Shown here: positions 1 to 6,505 of the stretch, piece by piece
How the letters are laid out: the number at the start of each line of letters is the position of its first letter
Position numbering within the stretch: position 1 is the first letter of the stretch
Source: Chloroflexota bacterium
GTDB taxonomy: Bacteria > Chloroflexota > Dehalococcoidia > UBA1151 > UBA1328
Direction: 5' to 3'
DNA: 6,505 nucleotides
NCBI GenBank assembly: GCA_002687335.1
Contig: NYZY01000041.1
Coordinates: 9,420-15,924 of the forward strand
Program-made: the position numbers and the translations under genes
Notes under the pieces: generated by a model
The model's database searches: none
What the model was told of the DNA's origin: nothing
The model's input: only the letters and a program-made list of their open reading frames with translations

Positions 1-1161
1 TCCGACCCTCGACTAGCAGACATCACTGTCATCGGTGAGGTTTCAGGATACAGAAATCCATCCTCTGGGCACCATTATTTCTCTTTGCGAGACGAACAGT
101 CTGTGATCCGGTCTGTAATGTTTCGATCTGGATTAGGCGCCCAATTTTTAAGCGACGGTTCTCAAGTTATTTGTCACGGAAGCGTTTCGATTTACACAGC
201 TCGAGGTGATCTGCAGTTATACGTGGATGAAATCAGCCCAGATGGAATCGGTGCTCTACAACAAGCTTACGAAAAAATGCGAAAACGACTTGAAGCCGAA
301 GGTCTATTTGACATTGATCGTAAACGTGCACTACCCAACCTACCAAATCAAATAGCAGTAATAACTTCTCCTACCGGCGCGGTAATTCAAGACATATTGA
401 ATGTACTGACGCGCAGATATCCTCTAGCAACAGTAATACTTATCCCAACCTCAGTACAGGGAGAAAAATCAGCACCGGAGATAGTCAAAGCATTCAAAGC
501 TTTAAACTCGATGGAAAGTATCGATGTCGCAATTGTGGCCAGAGGAGGTGGATCGCTTGAAGATCTCTGGGCATTCAATGAGGAAATTGTCGCCCGTGCC
601 ATATTCTCAAGCAATGTACCGGTTATCAGCGCAATCGGCCATGAAACTGATACGACGATTGCCGATTACGTCGCTGACAGGCGTGCCGCAACCCCTTCCG
701 CTGCAGCCGAAATCGTAGCCCCAGATATAACCGAGCTCGCAGGTTATGTTAGTGCAGACGCATCACGTATCGAAGAAATAATTTATAGAACCCTTCAGGA
801 TAAACGATCTAATTTCGAAATATCTGTTGACCGCATGAACTTAAGAGTTCCAGATGTAGCATTGCCAAGACAAAAAATTGATGATTTGCTAACCCGAGCA
901 AGACTAGCGGAGCAACGATTATTAGAATCATCAAAACACCAATTAGCAACCGCTAAAGCATCTCTCAACGCACTTAGCCCAAAAAAAATTCTAGGAAGAG
1001 GTTATGCAATAGTTAAACTCCCCAATGGAAATGCAGCTACTAGCGCCTCACAGTTTCACCCTAAGGATAAGATGACCGTTGTGTTAGCTGATGGATCAGT
1101 TAATACCACTGTCGATAAAATTCGAAAAAATTCACAAGAAGCAAGTTCATCCAACTCATAA
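1..1161 (+). CDS. xseA: Exodeoxyribonuclease VII large subunit, 5'-truncated by window edge
   Basis: This is the large catalytic subunit of exonuclease VII, a cytoplasmic single-strand-specific DNase that degrades ssDNA from both ends to oligonucleotides and works with XseB in mismatch repair and damage processing. The frame is open from base 1, and 386 residues are visible. The first ~80 are an OB-fold ssDNA-binding domain (VIGEVSG, then SGHHYFSLRDE). The nuclease domain follows with the family signatures AVITSPTGA (~119-127), RGGGSLEDLW (~181-190), AIGHETD (~211-217) and ATPSAAAE (~230-237). A predicted helical/coiled-coil stretch (~240-320) leads to the usual C-terminal LSPKKILGRGYAIV (~325-338) and a small beta segment. 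By comparison with the family only about 20 N-terminal residues are missing. The TTG at 85 is an internal leucine, not a start. The gene ends at TAA, 48 bases before xseB, consistent with an operon. No frameshift or lost motif is seen. Confidence 0.96.
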   Translation, partial: SDPRLADITVIGEVSGYRNPSSGHHYFSLRDEQSVIRSVMFRSGLGAQFLSDGSQVICHGSVSIYTARGDLQLYVDEISPDGIGALQQAYEKMRKRLEAEGLFDIDRKRALPNLPNQIAVITSPTGAVIQDILNVLTRRYPLATVILIPTSVQGEKSAPEIVKAFKALNSMESIDVAIVARGGGSLEDLWAFNEEIVARAIFSSNVPVISAIGHETDTTIADYVADRRAATPSAAAEIVAPDITELAGYVSADASRIEEIIYRTLQDKRSNFEISVDRMNLRVPDVALPRQKIDDLLTRARLAEQRLLESSKHQLATAKASLNALSPKKILGRGYAIVKLPNGNAATSASQFHPKDKMTVVLADGSVNTTVDKIRKNSQEASSSNS

Positions 1162-1209
1162 AAATCAAGAAATGAATATTGCCACCTTTAAATCCTGAAC
1201 GGAAAAGCT

Positions 1210-1485
1210 ATGACCAAATCCAGTGAAAAACAAAACACAGAACCGACAGCTAAATCTTTTGAAAACGCTTTTTCGGAGCTCGAAGAAGTAGTGCGAAAGC
1301 TCGAAACCGGAGGATTCTCTTTAGACGAGTCGACCGGTCTATTTGAGTCGGGTATGAAACTGGCATCCAAGTGTAATGAGATTCTTACATCCTCCGAACT
1401 AAAGATCACCAGACTTCAAAAAAATTTTGCTGAACAAATGAATCTTGTTCCTAATGACGAGGATCTTGACCAAGAGGACTCCTAA
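1210..1485 (+). CDS. xseB: Exodeoxyribonuclease VII small subunit
   Basis: This is the small non-catalytic subunit of exonuclease VII; several copies bind the XseA helical region to form the active enzyme. The 91-residue length is normal for the family (about 70-90). The core matches the family pattern: SFENAFSELEEVVRKLE (~16-32), then GGFSLDES (~34-41), then a second helix with LFESGMKLASKCNEIL (~44-59), giving the expected two-helix hairpin. The N-terminal ~14 residues are polar and the C-terminus is strongly acidic (NDEDLDQEDS); both look disordered. The ATG at 1210 is preceded by a modest purine-rich GGAAAA at 1201-1206. It lies directly downstream of xseA and three bases upstream of the formyltransferase gene, so all three are probably cotranscribed. 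Confidence 0.95.
   Translation: MTKSSEKQNTEPTAKSFENAFSELEEVVRKLETGGFSLDESTGLFESGMKLASKCNEILTSSELKITRLQKNFAEQMNLVPNDEDLDQEDS
1473..1478 (+). promoter_or_regulatory. Ribosome binding site supporting the GTG start of the formyltransferase gene
   Basis: AGAGGA lies inside the last codons of xseB, 10 bases before the GTG at 1489. Spacing is slightly long but workable. No better combination of binding site and start codon is visible further downstream; the in-frame TTG at 1522 has AAGG only two bases away. Translation is therefore probably coupled to xseB. Confidence 0.5.
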
Positions 1486-1488
1486 ATT

Positions 1489-2289
1489 GTGAATACAACA
1501 TTTATCTCAGACAATAAGGCCTTGCTCAAAATCGGCTGGTTCTCGACAGGTCGAGGAGAAGGTTCATACGGTCTTTTAGAATCAACACTTAATGCCATCG
1601 ATTCAGGAGAGCTGCATGGCGAAATAACATTTGTCTTTGTCAATCGTGCTGAAGGACAGACAAAACAGACTGATCGATTCCTGACTTTTGTAAAATCACG
1701 TGGGATACCATTGATAACTCTATCTTCACGCGATTTCCGTCGGGCACATAACAATGAACCATGGGCGAATTTACGTGAAGCTTTCGATAAGGCTGTAATC
1801 GAATTGCTCGGTCCATTCGATGCCGACATAGCGGTACATGCCGGTTACATGCTTATAGCTCCTGTGCTTTGTTCGGAATATTTAACATTAAATCTCCATC
1901 CAGCGCTTCCAGGCAGTACTATCGGAATGTGGCAACAGGCAATTTGGGATGTGATAGGTAAACGACTCATTCGGACCGGAGCAATGATCCACGTTTCAAC
2001 CATAAACGTTGACGAAGGACCAGTAATTGCAACAGCCGAATTCTCAGTCCGAGGCAGACACTTCGATTCCCACTGGGAAGAAATCGATGGGTTTGATCTA
2101 AAAACGCTAAAACAGAAACAGGGTGAGGAATTAGGACTGTTTAAAGCGATTCGCAAAGCAGGATTGCTTAGAGAGCGTCCACTGTTGGTGGAGACACTTA
2201 AGGCAGTATCACAAGGTCAGATAGACCCGACTGGATCCAAGGGCATCGCAGATCTTACACAAACGGTTGAAAAGTCGATAATGGATTAA
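1489..2289 (+). CDS. PurN-like formyltransferase-fold protein (folate-dependent formyl transfer, substrate uncertain)
   Basis: This protein of 266 residues belongs to the formyltransferase family whose best-known member, PurN, transfers a formyl group from 10-formyltetrahydrofolate to glycinamide ribonucleotide in purine synthesis. The N-terminal strand and glycine-rich loop (KIGWFSTGRGEGSYG, 14-28) resembles the PurN phosphate-binding loop. DADIAVHAGYM (111-121) matches the PurN strand before the active site. LNLHPALPG (134-142) and NVDEGPVI (173-180) supply the family's catalytic Asn, His and Asp as N135, H137 and D175. Oddities: the loop after HPALPG is shortened and reads STIGMWQQA, without the histidines found in E. 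coli PurN, and a ~75-residue C-terminal extension makes it longer than PurN (about 200-215 residues). It could be a divergent PurN or a formyltransferase/hydrolase acting on another substrate. Family membership is secure, the substrate is not. GTG start three bases after xseB, so probably in that operon. Confidence 0.85.
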   Translation: MNTTFISDNKALLKIGWFSTGRGEGSYGLLESTLNAIDSGELHGEITFVFVNRAEGQTKQTDRFLTFVKSRGIPLITLSSRDFRRAHNNEPWANLREAFDKAVIELLGPFDADIAVHAGYMLIAPVLCSEYLTLNLHPALPGSTIGMWQQAIWDVIGKRLIRTGAMIHVSTINVDEGPVIATAEFSVRGRHFDSHWEEIDGFDLKTLKQKQGEELGLFKAIRKAGLLRERPLLVETLKAVSQGQIDPTGSKGIADLTQTVEKSIMD

Positions 2290-2294
2290 CCCGT

Positions 2295-2315
2295 AAAAAG
2301 GGCTACGCAACCCTT
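2295..2315 (-). terminator. Weak rho-independent terminator candidate for the clpX transcript
   Basis: Read on the minus strand, AAGGG (2315-2311) and CCCTT (2302-2298) can form a 5-bp stem around an 8-base loop, followed by a run of five T (2299-2295) that overlaps the stem base. It lies about 68 bases past the clpX stop and six bases beyond the end of the convergent formyltransferase gene. The stem is short, so the call is tentative. Read on the plus strand the hairpin has no T-run after it. Confidence 0.35.
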
Positions 2316-2383
2316 ATGCTCAATATAGATCCAACTAAAACCCCTGACAACCATCATCGAGAACAAATCAATTTGTGGACTGA

Positions 2384-3685
2384 TCAAGCAGCAGCTTTGT
2401 GCTTACCTACAGGCAATTTATGGTCGAGACGTTTTTCATCCTCATCAAACAACCAGGGCCAGTGATTATCGGTAACTGTCTCAGAGCGGATAACACATTT
2501 GACGACGCCTTCCATGGAAGGTAGCTCGTACATAACGTCGACAAGTAGCTCCTCAACTATAGATCGTAGGCCTCGCGCTCCAGCTTTATGCTCACGAGAT
2601 AACCTTGCAGTTGCATCTAACGCACTCTTTTCAAATATCAGCTCAACACCATCCATTTTGAATAACGCTTCATACTGGCGAATCAACGCATTTTTTGGCT
2701 CTGTAAGCACCTGTATGAGTTCATCATGATCAAGATCTGAAAGTCCTATTACTGCTGATACACGACCGATAAATTCAGGAATAAATCCGAATTGCAACAG
2801 ATCAACGGACTGTACAGCGGTAAAGTCGGTGGATTCACCATTACCAGACTTTCCAGTCGCTTTAAAACCAATCGAGGTCGCATCTCTGGTCTGACGATTT
2901 TGGATAATTTCTCCAAGGCCATCGAACGCTCCACCCAAAATGAACATGATGTTAGACGTGTCAATTTGAAGAAACTCTTGATGTGGGTGTTTCCGGCCGC
3001 CCTGAGGTGGAACATTCACAACCGCTCCTTCAAGAATCTTTAAAAGCGCTTGTTGCACACCCTCACCTGAGACGTCACGTGTAATCGATGGATTAGCGGA
3101 CTTGCGTGAAATTTTGTCTATCTCATCAATATAAATGATGCCCTGCTCAGCTCGGGCGATATCAAATTCAGCATTCTGGATAAGTCGCAGTAAAATATTT
3201 TCAACGTCTTCGCCAACGTAACCAGCCTCAGTAAGAGAAGTTGCATCGGTAATAGCAAAGGGAACATCGAGAATTCGTGCAAGAGTTTGAGCAAGATGTG
3301 TTTTACCACATCCAGTAGGACCGACTAACATTACATTAGTTTTCTGTAGTTCAACATCAGGGTCCTCAGAGCCAAACCAAATACGCTTATAGTGGTTGTA
3401 GACCCCTACTGAAATTACCCGTTTGGCACGATCTTGACCAATGACGTATTCATTTAGTAAATCGAACATATCCTTAGGTGTGGTCGGCTTAGTTTTCGGC
3501 TTTGCAGCAGGCAAATCATCAGCAATGATCTGCTGGCATCTGCCAACGCATTCATTGCAAATGAATATCTTGGATGGGCCTGCGATCAACCTACGTACGC
3601 TCTCTTGGGGCTTCCCGCAAAAAGAGCATGAATACGCATCACCGTTCGTGGTAGTGCCACCACCGTTTGTTTGATTGGTTGTCAT
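2384..3685 (-). CDS. clpX: ClpX, ATP-dependent unfoldase subunit of the ClpXP protease
   Basis: ClpX is a hexameric AAA+ unfoldase that recognises tagged or adaptor-delivered proteins in the cytoplasm and threads them into ClpP. Its 433 residues match the family size. After a low-complexity Thr/Asn/Gly start comes the zinc-binding domain with C20, C23, C43 and C46. The AAA+ module shows Walker A GPTGCGKT (122-129), pore loop GYVGED (155-160), Walker B IIYIDEID (183-190), the RKH substrate loop (231-233), the ClpP-docking IGF loop (272-274), arginine finger R308 in FIPEFIGR and sensor-2 R371 in GARGLR. All functional elements are intact. The ATG at 3685 has only a weak upstream site (CAGG about 10 bases away), but no other start fits the N-terminal zinc finger. 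It lies 41 bases downstream of clpP, so it is most likely the last gene of a tig-clpP-clpX operon. Confidence 0.98.
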   Translation of the reverse strand: MTTNQTNGGGTTTNGDAYSCSFCGKPQESVRRLIAGPSKIFICNECVGRCQQIIADDLPAAKPKTKPTTPKDMFDLLNEYVIGQDRAKRVISVGVYNHYKRIWFGSEDPDVELQKTNVMLVGPTGCGKTHLAQTLARILDVPFAITDATSLTEAGYVGEDVENILLRLIQNAEFDIARAEQGIIYIDEIDKISRKSANPSITRDVSGEGVQQALLKILEGAVVNVPPQGGRKHPHQEFLQIDTSNIMFILGGAFDGLGEIIQNRQTRDATSIGFKATGKSGNGESTDFTAVQSVDLLQFGFIPEFIGRVSAVIGLSDLDHDELIQVLTEPKNALIRQYEALFKMDGVELIFEKSALDATARLSREHKAGARGLRSIVEELLVDVMYELPSMEGVVKCVIRSETVTDNHWPWLFDEDEKRLDHKLPVGKHKAAA

Positions 3686-3726
3686 GTCCCAATTACCTGA
3701 CTTATTAAGGTTTAACCTAGCATGCG

Positions 3727-4338
3727 TTATTCAGAAGAGGGAGGATCTGGCTTCAAGACCTCATCAACTAGACCATACTCAGCTGCCTGTTCTGCGTTCA
3801 ACCAGAAGTCGCGATCAGAATCCCTGGCAATTCGCTCATACGATTGACCGGTATGGTCAGCGATAATTTGCCGCAAGCGATCCTGAATCCTTAAAGTCTC
3901 CCTAGCGTGAATTTCAATATCCGATGCCTGGCCCTGAGTACCACTGAGTGGCTGGTGCATGTGAATAGTGGAATTCGGCATAGCGTGTCGCTTGCCAGCA
4001 GTCCCTGCAGTTAGAAGCACCGTTCCCATACTCGCGCAAAGACCAACGGAAAAAGTTGCAACATCACATGGCACGTACTGCATCGTGTCATATATAGCCA
4101 TTCCTGAATACACCTCACCACCTGGCGAGTTAATGTATAGATTGATATCTTTTTCAGAGTCTTCTCTGGCTAAAAACAGAAGTTGAGCGACAATCAAATT
4201 TGCAACCTGTGCGTTTATCGGCGTGCCGAGAAAAACTATTCGCTCTTTCAGAAGTAACGAATAAATATCGTAAGCTCGTTCCCCGCGAGCACCTGTCTCA
4301 ATCACCATAGGTACGATACTTTCAGGAAGATGCGACAT
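3727..4338 (-). CDS. clpP: ClpP, serine protease subunit of the Clp protease
   Basis: ClpP forms the double-heptameric proteolytic chamber that degrades proteins unfolded by ClpX. From the chosen start it has 203 residues, normal for the family. The axial N-terminal segment [20 protein letters not shown] leads into the core; the strand LYINSPGG (68-74) precedes the active-site region. The catalytic triad is S103 (in GLCASMG), H128 (in MHQP) and D177 (in DRDFWL), and the spacings of 25 and 49 residues equal those of E. coli ClpP (S97, H122, D171). The reading frame extends upstream to an ATG at 4371, but that would add 11 non-conserved residues, overlap tig and lack a binding site. The ATG at 4338 has AAGGAG six bases upstream. 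It starts 10 bases after tig ends, indicating cotranscription and probable translational coupling. A short N-terminal propeptide may be self-cleaved, as known for the family. Confidence 0.97.
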   Translation of the reverse strand: MSHLPESIVPMVIETGARGERAYDIYSLLLKERIVFLGTPINAQVANLIVAQLLFLAREDSEKDINLYINSPGGEVYSGMAIYDTMQYVPCDVATFSVGLCASMGTVLLTAGTAGKRHAMPNSTIHMHQPLSGTQGQASDIEIHARETLRIQDRLRQIIADHTGQSYERIARDSDRDFWLNAEQAAEYGLVDEVLKPDPPSSE

Positions 4339-4344
4339 CAAGTT

Positions 4345-4350
4345 CTCCTT
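4345..4350 (-). promoter_or_regulatory. Strong ribosome binding site of clpP, overlapping the tig stop codon
   Basis: Minus-strand AAGGAG is placed six bases before the clpP ATG at 4338 and shares its first two bases with the TAA stop of tig (4351-4349). This decides the clpP start and suggests that ribosomes ending tig can reinitiate on clpP. Confidence 0.85.
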
Positions 4351-5653
4351 ATTTATCATTCTTTTTTTCACCGTCAGTATTTGGTTTGTGGGTGATAGCT
4401 ATAACCTTATCTATCGCAGCACGACGCTGTAGAACCTTTTGAATTGCATCTCGTGCCTCATCCGTATCAAGGTTTTCCTTCTCATACTGCGGTTGACTCT
4501 GCATAATCTCTATTTCCGAAGCAACCTCATCGGGAGTTATCGCCACTCCTACAGCTTCAACAAGCCTATCAACCACAAGCATCCTTTTAAGGCGCAACTC
4601 AGCGGAATCTTTTGCTTCTGAAACGATTTCTTCGGTAGATTTGCCGAGTCCCTCAATGTACTGCTGGAAATCAATATTGTATTGGGCCAGTTGGCGTTGT
4701 TGGTCCTCAAGTACGTGCTCAGCTTCGTGTTCAATGATCATAGGCGAAACTTCGAATTCAGCGTCGGCAACCAAAGCATCAATAATTTTCTGTTCAAGGG
4801 AACGCCGTAAACCATCTTTAGCCTGTTGTTGGAGGTTATCCACAATCTGATCACGCAATTGCGCAACAGTTTTAAGGTCATCACCTAATGAAGCTACAAA
4901 TGCATTTGTCATCCTCGGAAGTGTTTTTTTCTTTACATCGGCAATACTTACATTGAAATTTACCTTCTTACCAGCAAACTCCCCATTAGGGTAATCTTCG
5001 GGAATATCAAGAGTAAATTCCTTTGAATCTCCTCCTTTGAGGCCTTTCAACTTTTCGGCAAATCCTGGAACAGGATTCATGCTGCCCGCCTCTACCAGAA
5101 ACTCACCAGTATCTACCTTAGCGAACTCTTTCCCTTCCACGAAACCACTTGCTGTAATAGTGAGCAAGTCACCCATTTTTACCGACCGATTCACAAGTTC
5201 CCAGGTAACCTGAGATTCGCGAACTTGAGTTACTTGTTCTTCAATTTGCTCCTCAGACACCTCATCAATCTGATCCTCAAACTTAAGGTGTTCATAACTG
5301 CCAAGAGTTACTACAGGTGTGAGCGCGACTGTTGCATCAATTTTCACTACAGGGTCACGTTCGATGACACTAACCCTAGGTGGGGTATGAGTGGTTTCAA
5401 TATCAGATTCTTCCACTGCCGCACCCACTGCTTCGGGAACAAGAGACTCCATGGCCTCATCGAGAAGATAATCGCGCCCGACGAACTGCTCGACAATACG
5501 GCGGGGAGCTTTACCTTTTCGAAATCCAGGAATGTTAATCCGCTGCGAAACTTTATCGTGAGCTCGTTGAAGATGACGCTCTACGCGATCTTCTTCTACT
5601 TCGATGTGAAGAATGGTCTGACGATTTTCAACATCATCACGAGATACTTTCAA
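4349..5653 (-). CDS. tig: Trigger factor, ribosome-associated chaperone with peptidyl-prolyl isomerase domain
   Basis: Trigger factor docks at the ribosomal exit tunnel and shields nascent chains. From the TTG at 5653 the protein has 434 residues, close to the usual ~430. The N-terminal ribosome-binding domain begins with a typical [12 protein letters not shown] and carries the docking signature GFRK at exactly 43-46, as in E. coli, extended to GFRKGKAPR. The FKBP-type isomerase domain (~155-240) shows [17 protein letters not shown] and [17 protein letters not shown]. The rest is the all-helical substrate-cradling domain, ending in a lysine/acid-rich tail (GEKKNDK). The frame also permits a TTG at 5674, adding seven residues, but that start has no good binding site, whereas GGAGAG precedes 5653. 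It heads the tig-clpP-clpX cluster, downstream of aspS and a terminator-like hairpin. Confidence 0.96.
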   Translation of the reverse strand: MKVSRDDVENRQTILHIEVEEDRVERHLQRAHDKVSQRINIPGFRKGKAPRRIVEQFVGRDYLLDEAMESLVPEAVGAAVEESDIETTHTPPRVSVIERDPVVKIDATVALTPVVTLGSYEHLKFEDQIDEVSEEQIEEQVTQVRESQVTWELVNRSVKMGDLLTITASGFVEGKEFAKVDTGEFLVEAGSMNPVPGFAEKLKGLKGGDSKEFTLDIPEDYPNGEFAGKKVNFNVSIADVKKKTLPRMTNAFVASLGDDLKTVAQLRDQIVDNLQQQAKDGLRRSLEQKIIDALVADAEFEVSPMIIEHEAEHVLEDQQRQLAQYNIDFQQYIEGLGKSTEEIVSEAKDSAELRLKRMLVVDRLVEAVGVAITPDEVASEIEIMQSQPQYEKENLDTDEARDAIQKVLQRRAAIDKVIAITHKPNTDGEKKNDK

Positions 5654-5657
5654 CGTT

Positions 5658-5663
5658 CTCTCC
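5658..5663 (-). promoter_or_regulatory. Ribosome binding site fixing the TTG start of tig
   Basis: Minus-strand GGAGAG lies four bases before the TTG at 5653 (six bases counted from GGAG). The alternative TTG at 5674 is preceded only by a poor purine stretch (GTAAG), so this site supports the shorter protein. Confidence 0.7.
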
Positions 5664-5702
5664 GAAACACTCAAACAGACTTACACAGCAGTAGCACACA
5701 TG

Positions 5703-5724
5703 AAAAGAGCGCCTAGAGGCGCTC
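5703..5724 (-). terminator. GC-rich hairpin with T4 tail, probable rho-independent terminator after aspS
   Basis: On the minus strand GAGCGCC (5724-5718) and GGCGCTC (5713-5707) form a perfect 7-bp stem around the loop TCTA; an outer loop T-A pair could make it 8 bp. It is followed by TTTT (5706-5703). It lies 79 bases past the aspS stop and about 50 bases before the tig start. The plus-strand reading lacks a T tail, so it acts on leftward transcripts. The short T-run leaves partial readthrough into tig, or a role as a tig leader attenuator, possible. Confidence 0.7.
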
Positions 5725-5803
5725 GCACATCAATTTCAATTGTAACTCAGGGCTGTAATTTAGGGCTTACCTTATTCCAAAGTTATCCCAAATAATGATA
5801 CCT

Positions 5804-6505
5804 CTATGTCTTTGGCATCACGACACGTAAATGCAACTCGGCAAGTTGCTCATTTTCGATGGTAGATGGGGCCTCGAAAAGTGGATCGGTCGCAGTTTGA
5901 GTTTTCGGAAACGCTATAACTTCACGGATAGCACTCTCTCCAGCCAGCATAGCGACAAAACGATCAAGACCCAAACCCATCCCACCGTGAGGTGGGGCTC
6001 CGTAAGTAAAAGCGGTGAGAAGTTGACCAAAACGCTCAGCAATTTGGTCTGCTGAATAACCGATAACACTGAACACCTGTTCCTGGACGTCACGGTCATG
6101 AATACGTATGCTTCCTGAGCCCATTTCCATTCCGTTACAAACGAGATCAAACAAATCGGCGAGAACTTTCCCTGGATCCGTCTTAATATATTTCAAATGC
6201 TCTTGCTTGGGTGAAGAAAACACATGGTGAGCAGGTTGATATTTATTCAGGTCCTCATCCCATTCAAATAAAGGAAAATCATAAACCCAAGCGAAAGTAA
6301 ATTGCTTGGAATCAATAAGCTGAAGTTGTCGGGCTAATTCATTACGTAAATTCGACAAAACCGTGTTCACCAATTTCTCTGTCCCAGCCACGATAAGTAT
6401 TAAATCACCCGGTGCAGCTTTCATTTCGACGGCAATATCTTTCACTGACTGAACTGATAAAAACTTCTTAAGTGGAGACCTAATATGATGTTCCTCTAGC
6501 ATTTC
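5804..6505 (-). CDS. aspS: Aspartyl-tRNA synthetase, C-terminal part, 5'-truncated by window edge
   Basis: This class II synthetase charges tRNA(Asp) (and in many bacteria also tRNA(Asn)) with aspartate using ATP. About 233 C-terminal residues are visible; bacterial AspRS is near 590, so over half lies beyond the right edge. The segment starts near the end of the GAD insertion domain characteristic of bacterial-type AspRS (SPLKKFL, then AAPGDLILIVAG). It continues with the catalytic core: WVYDFPLFEWDED (~73-85), AHHVFSSPK (~92-100), GSGSIRIHDRDVQ (~129-141) and class II motif 3 in GAPPHGGMGLGLDR (~169-182), with its ATP-binding arginine. REVIAFPKTQTATD and LAELHLRV close the protein. The frame is open through base 6505; the ATG at 6502-6500 is an internal methionine. 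The anticodon-binding domain, motifs 1 and 2, and hence discriminating versus non-discriminating type cannot be judged. It ends in TAG, 150 bases before tig. Confidence 0.97.
   Translation of the reverse strand, partial: EMLEEHHIRSPLKKFLSVQSVKDIAVEMKAAPGDLILIVAGTEKLVNTVLSNLRNELARQLQLIDSKQFTFAWVYDFPLFEWDEDLNKYQPAHHVFSSPKQEHLKYIKTDPGKVLADLFDLVCNGMEMGSGSIRIHDRDVQEQVFSVIGYSADQIAERFGQLLTAFTYGAPPHGGMGLGLDRFVAMLAGESAIREVIAFPKTQTATDPLFEAPSTIENEQLAELHLRVVMPKT

Noticed and set aside
1482..1829. Minus-strand open frame of 115 codons opposite the formyltransferase gene
   Set aside because: It is antisense to a gene with clear family motifs, and its serine/arginine-rich translation has no recognisable domain.
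2363..2376. Inverted repeat ACAAAT-CA-ATTTGT before the clpX stop
   Set aside because: All but one base pair per arm is A-T, the loop is only two bases and no T-run follows; unlikely to be a terminator or operator.
3686..3726. Small inverted repeats (AGGTT-A-AACCT and CTTA-A-TAAG) in the clpP-clpX gap
   Set aside because: The loops are too small to form stable hairpins and there is no T-run; the gap looks like an ordinary intra-operon spacer.
4339..4371. Upstream in-frame extension of clpP
   Set aside because: The 11 extra residues overlap the tig coding end in another frame, are not family-like and lack a ribosome binding site; the ATG at 4338 has a strong one.
5225..5716. Long plus-strand open frame of 163 codons opposite the tig start
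   Set aside because: It is antisense to the well-supported tig gene, its translation shows no recognisable domain and it has no binding site; it is a shadow frame.
5731..5742. Short palindrome CAATT-TC-AATTG in the aspS-tig spacer
   Set aside because: Five AT-rich pairs in an AT-rich spacer are expected by chance; no partner site is present.

Overview
The window is compact bacterial housekeeping DNA of moderate, slightly AT-leaning composition, with short intergenic gaps and frequent GTG/TTG starts. It holds two convergent gene groups. I see no mobile element, CRISPR array, tRNA, rRNA or phage gene. The trigger factor and Clp proteins and the gene order resemble Chloroflexota (perhaps a Dehalococcoidia/SAR202-like marine or uncultured lineage). 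This is an impression from protein style, not a proof, and the taxonomic call is low confidence.

Left part, + strand (1-2289): the 3' majority of xseA (exodeoxyribonuclease VII large subunit, cut by the left edge), then xseB (small subunit), then three bases later a GTG-started formyltransferase-fold protein related to PurN. The spacing suggests one transcription unit. The first two genes make the exonuclease VII complex. The third gene has no obvious link to it and is the least predictable gene here.

Right part, - strand (2384-6505): read right to left, the 3' end of aspS (aspartyl-tRNA synthetase, cut by the right edge), a GC-rich terminator-like hairpin, then tig (trigger factor), clpP and clpX. 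The tig-clpP-clpX order is a classical protein-quality-control cluster: trigger factor meets nascent chains at the ribosome, and ClpX unfolds substrates and feeds them to the ClpP protease. All diagnostic residues of ClpP and ClpX, including the ClpX loop that docks on ClpP, are present.

Two starts deserve correction relative to the longest reading frames. tig is best started at the TTG at 5653, which has a strong ribosome binding site and puts the ribosome-docking GFRK motif at residues 43-46. clpP is best started at the ATG at 4338, directly after a strong ribosome binding site that overlaps the tig stop codon.

The two groups converge in a 94-base gap (2290-2383) holding a weak hairpin with a T-run oriented to end the clpX transcript. 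I find no convincing undescribed system. The most interesting items are the atypical active-site loop and long tail of the formyltransferase, the hairpin upstream of tig, and the start-site evidence.
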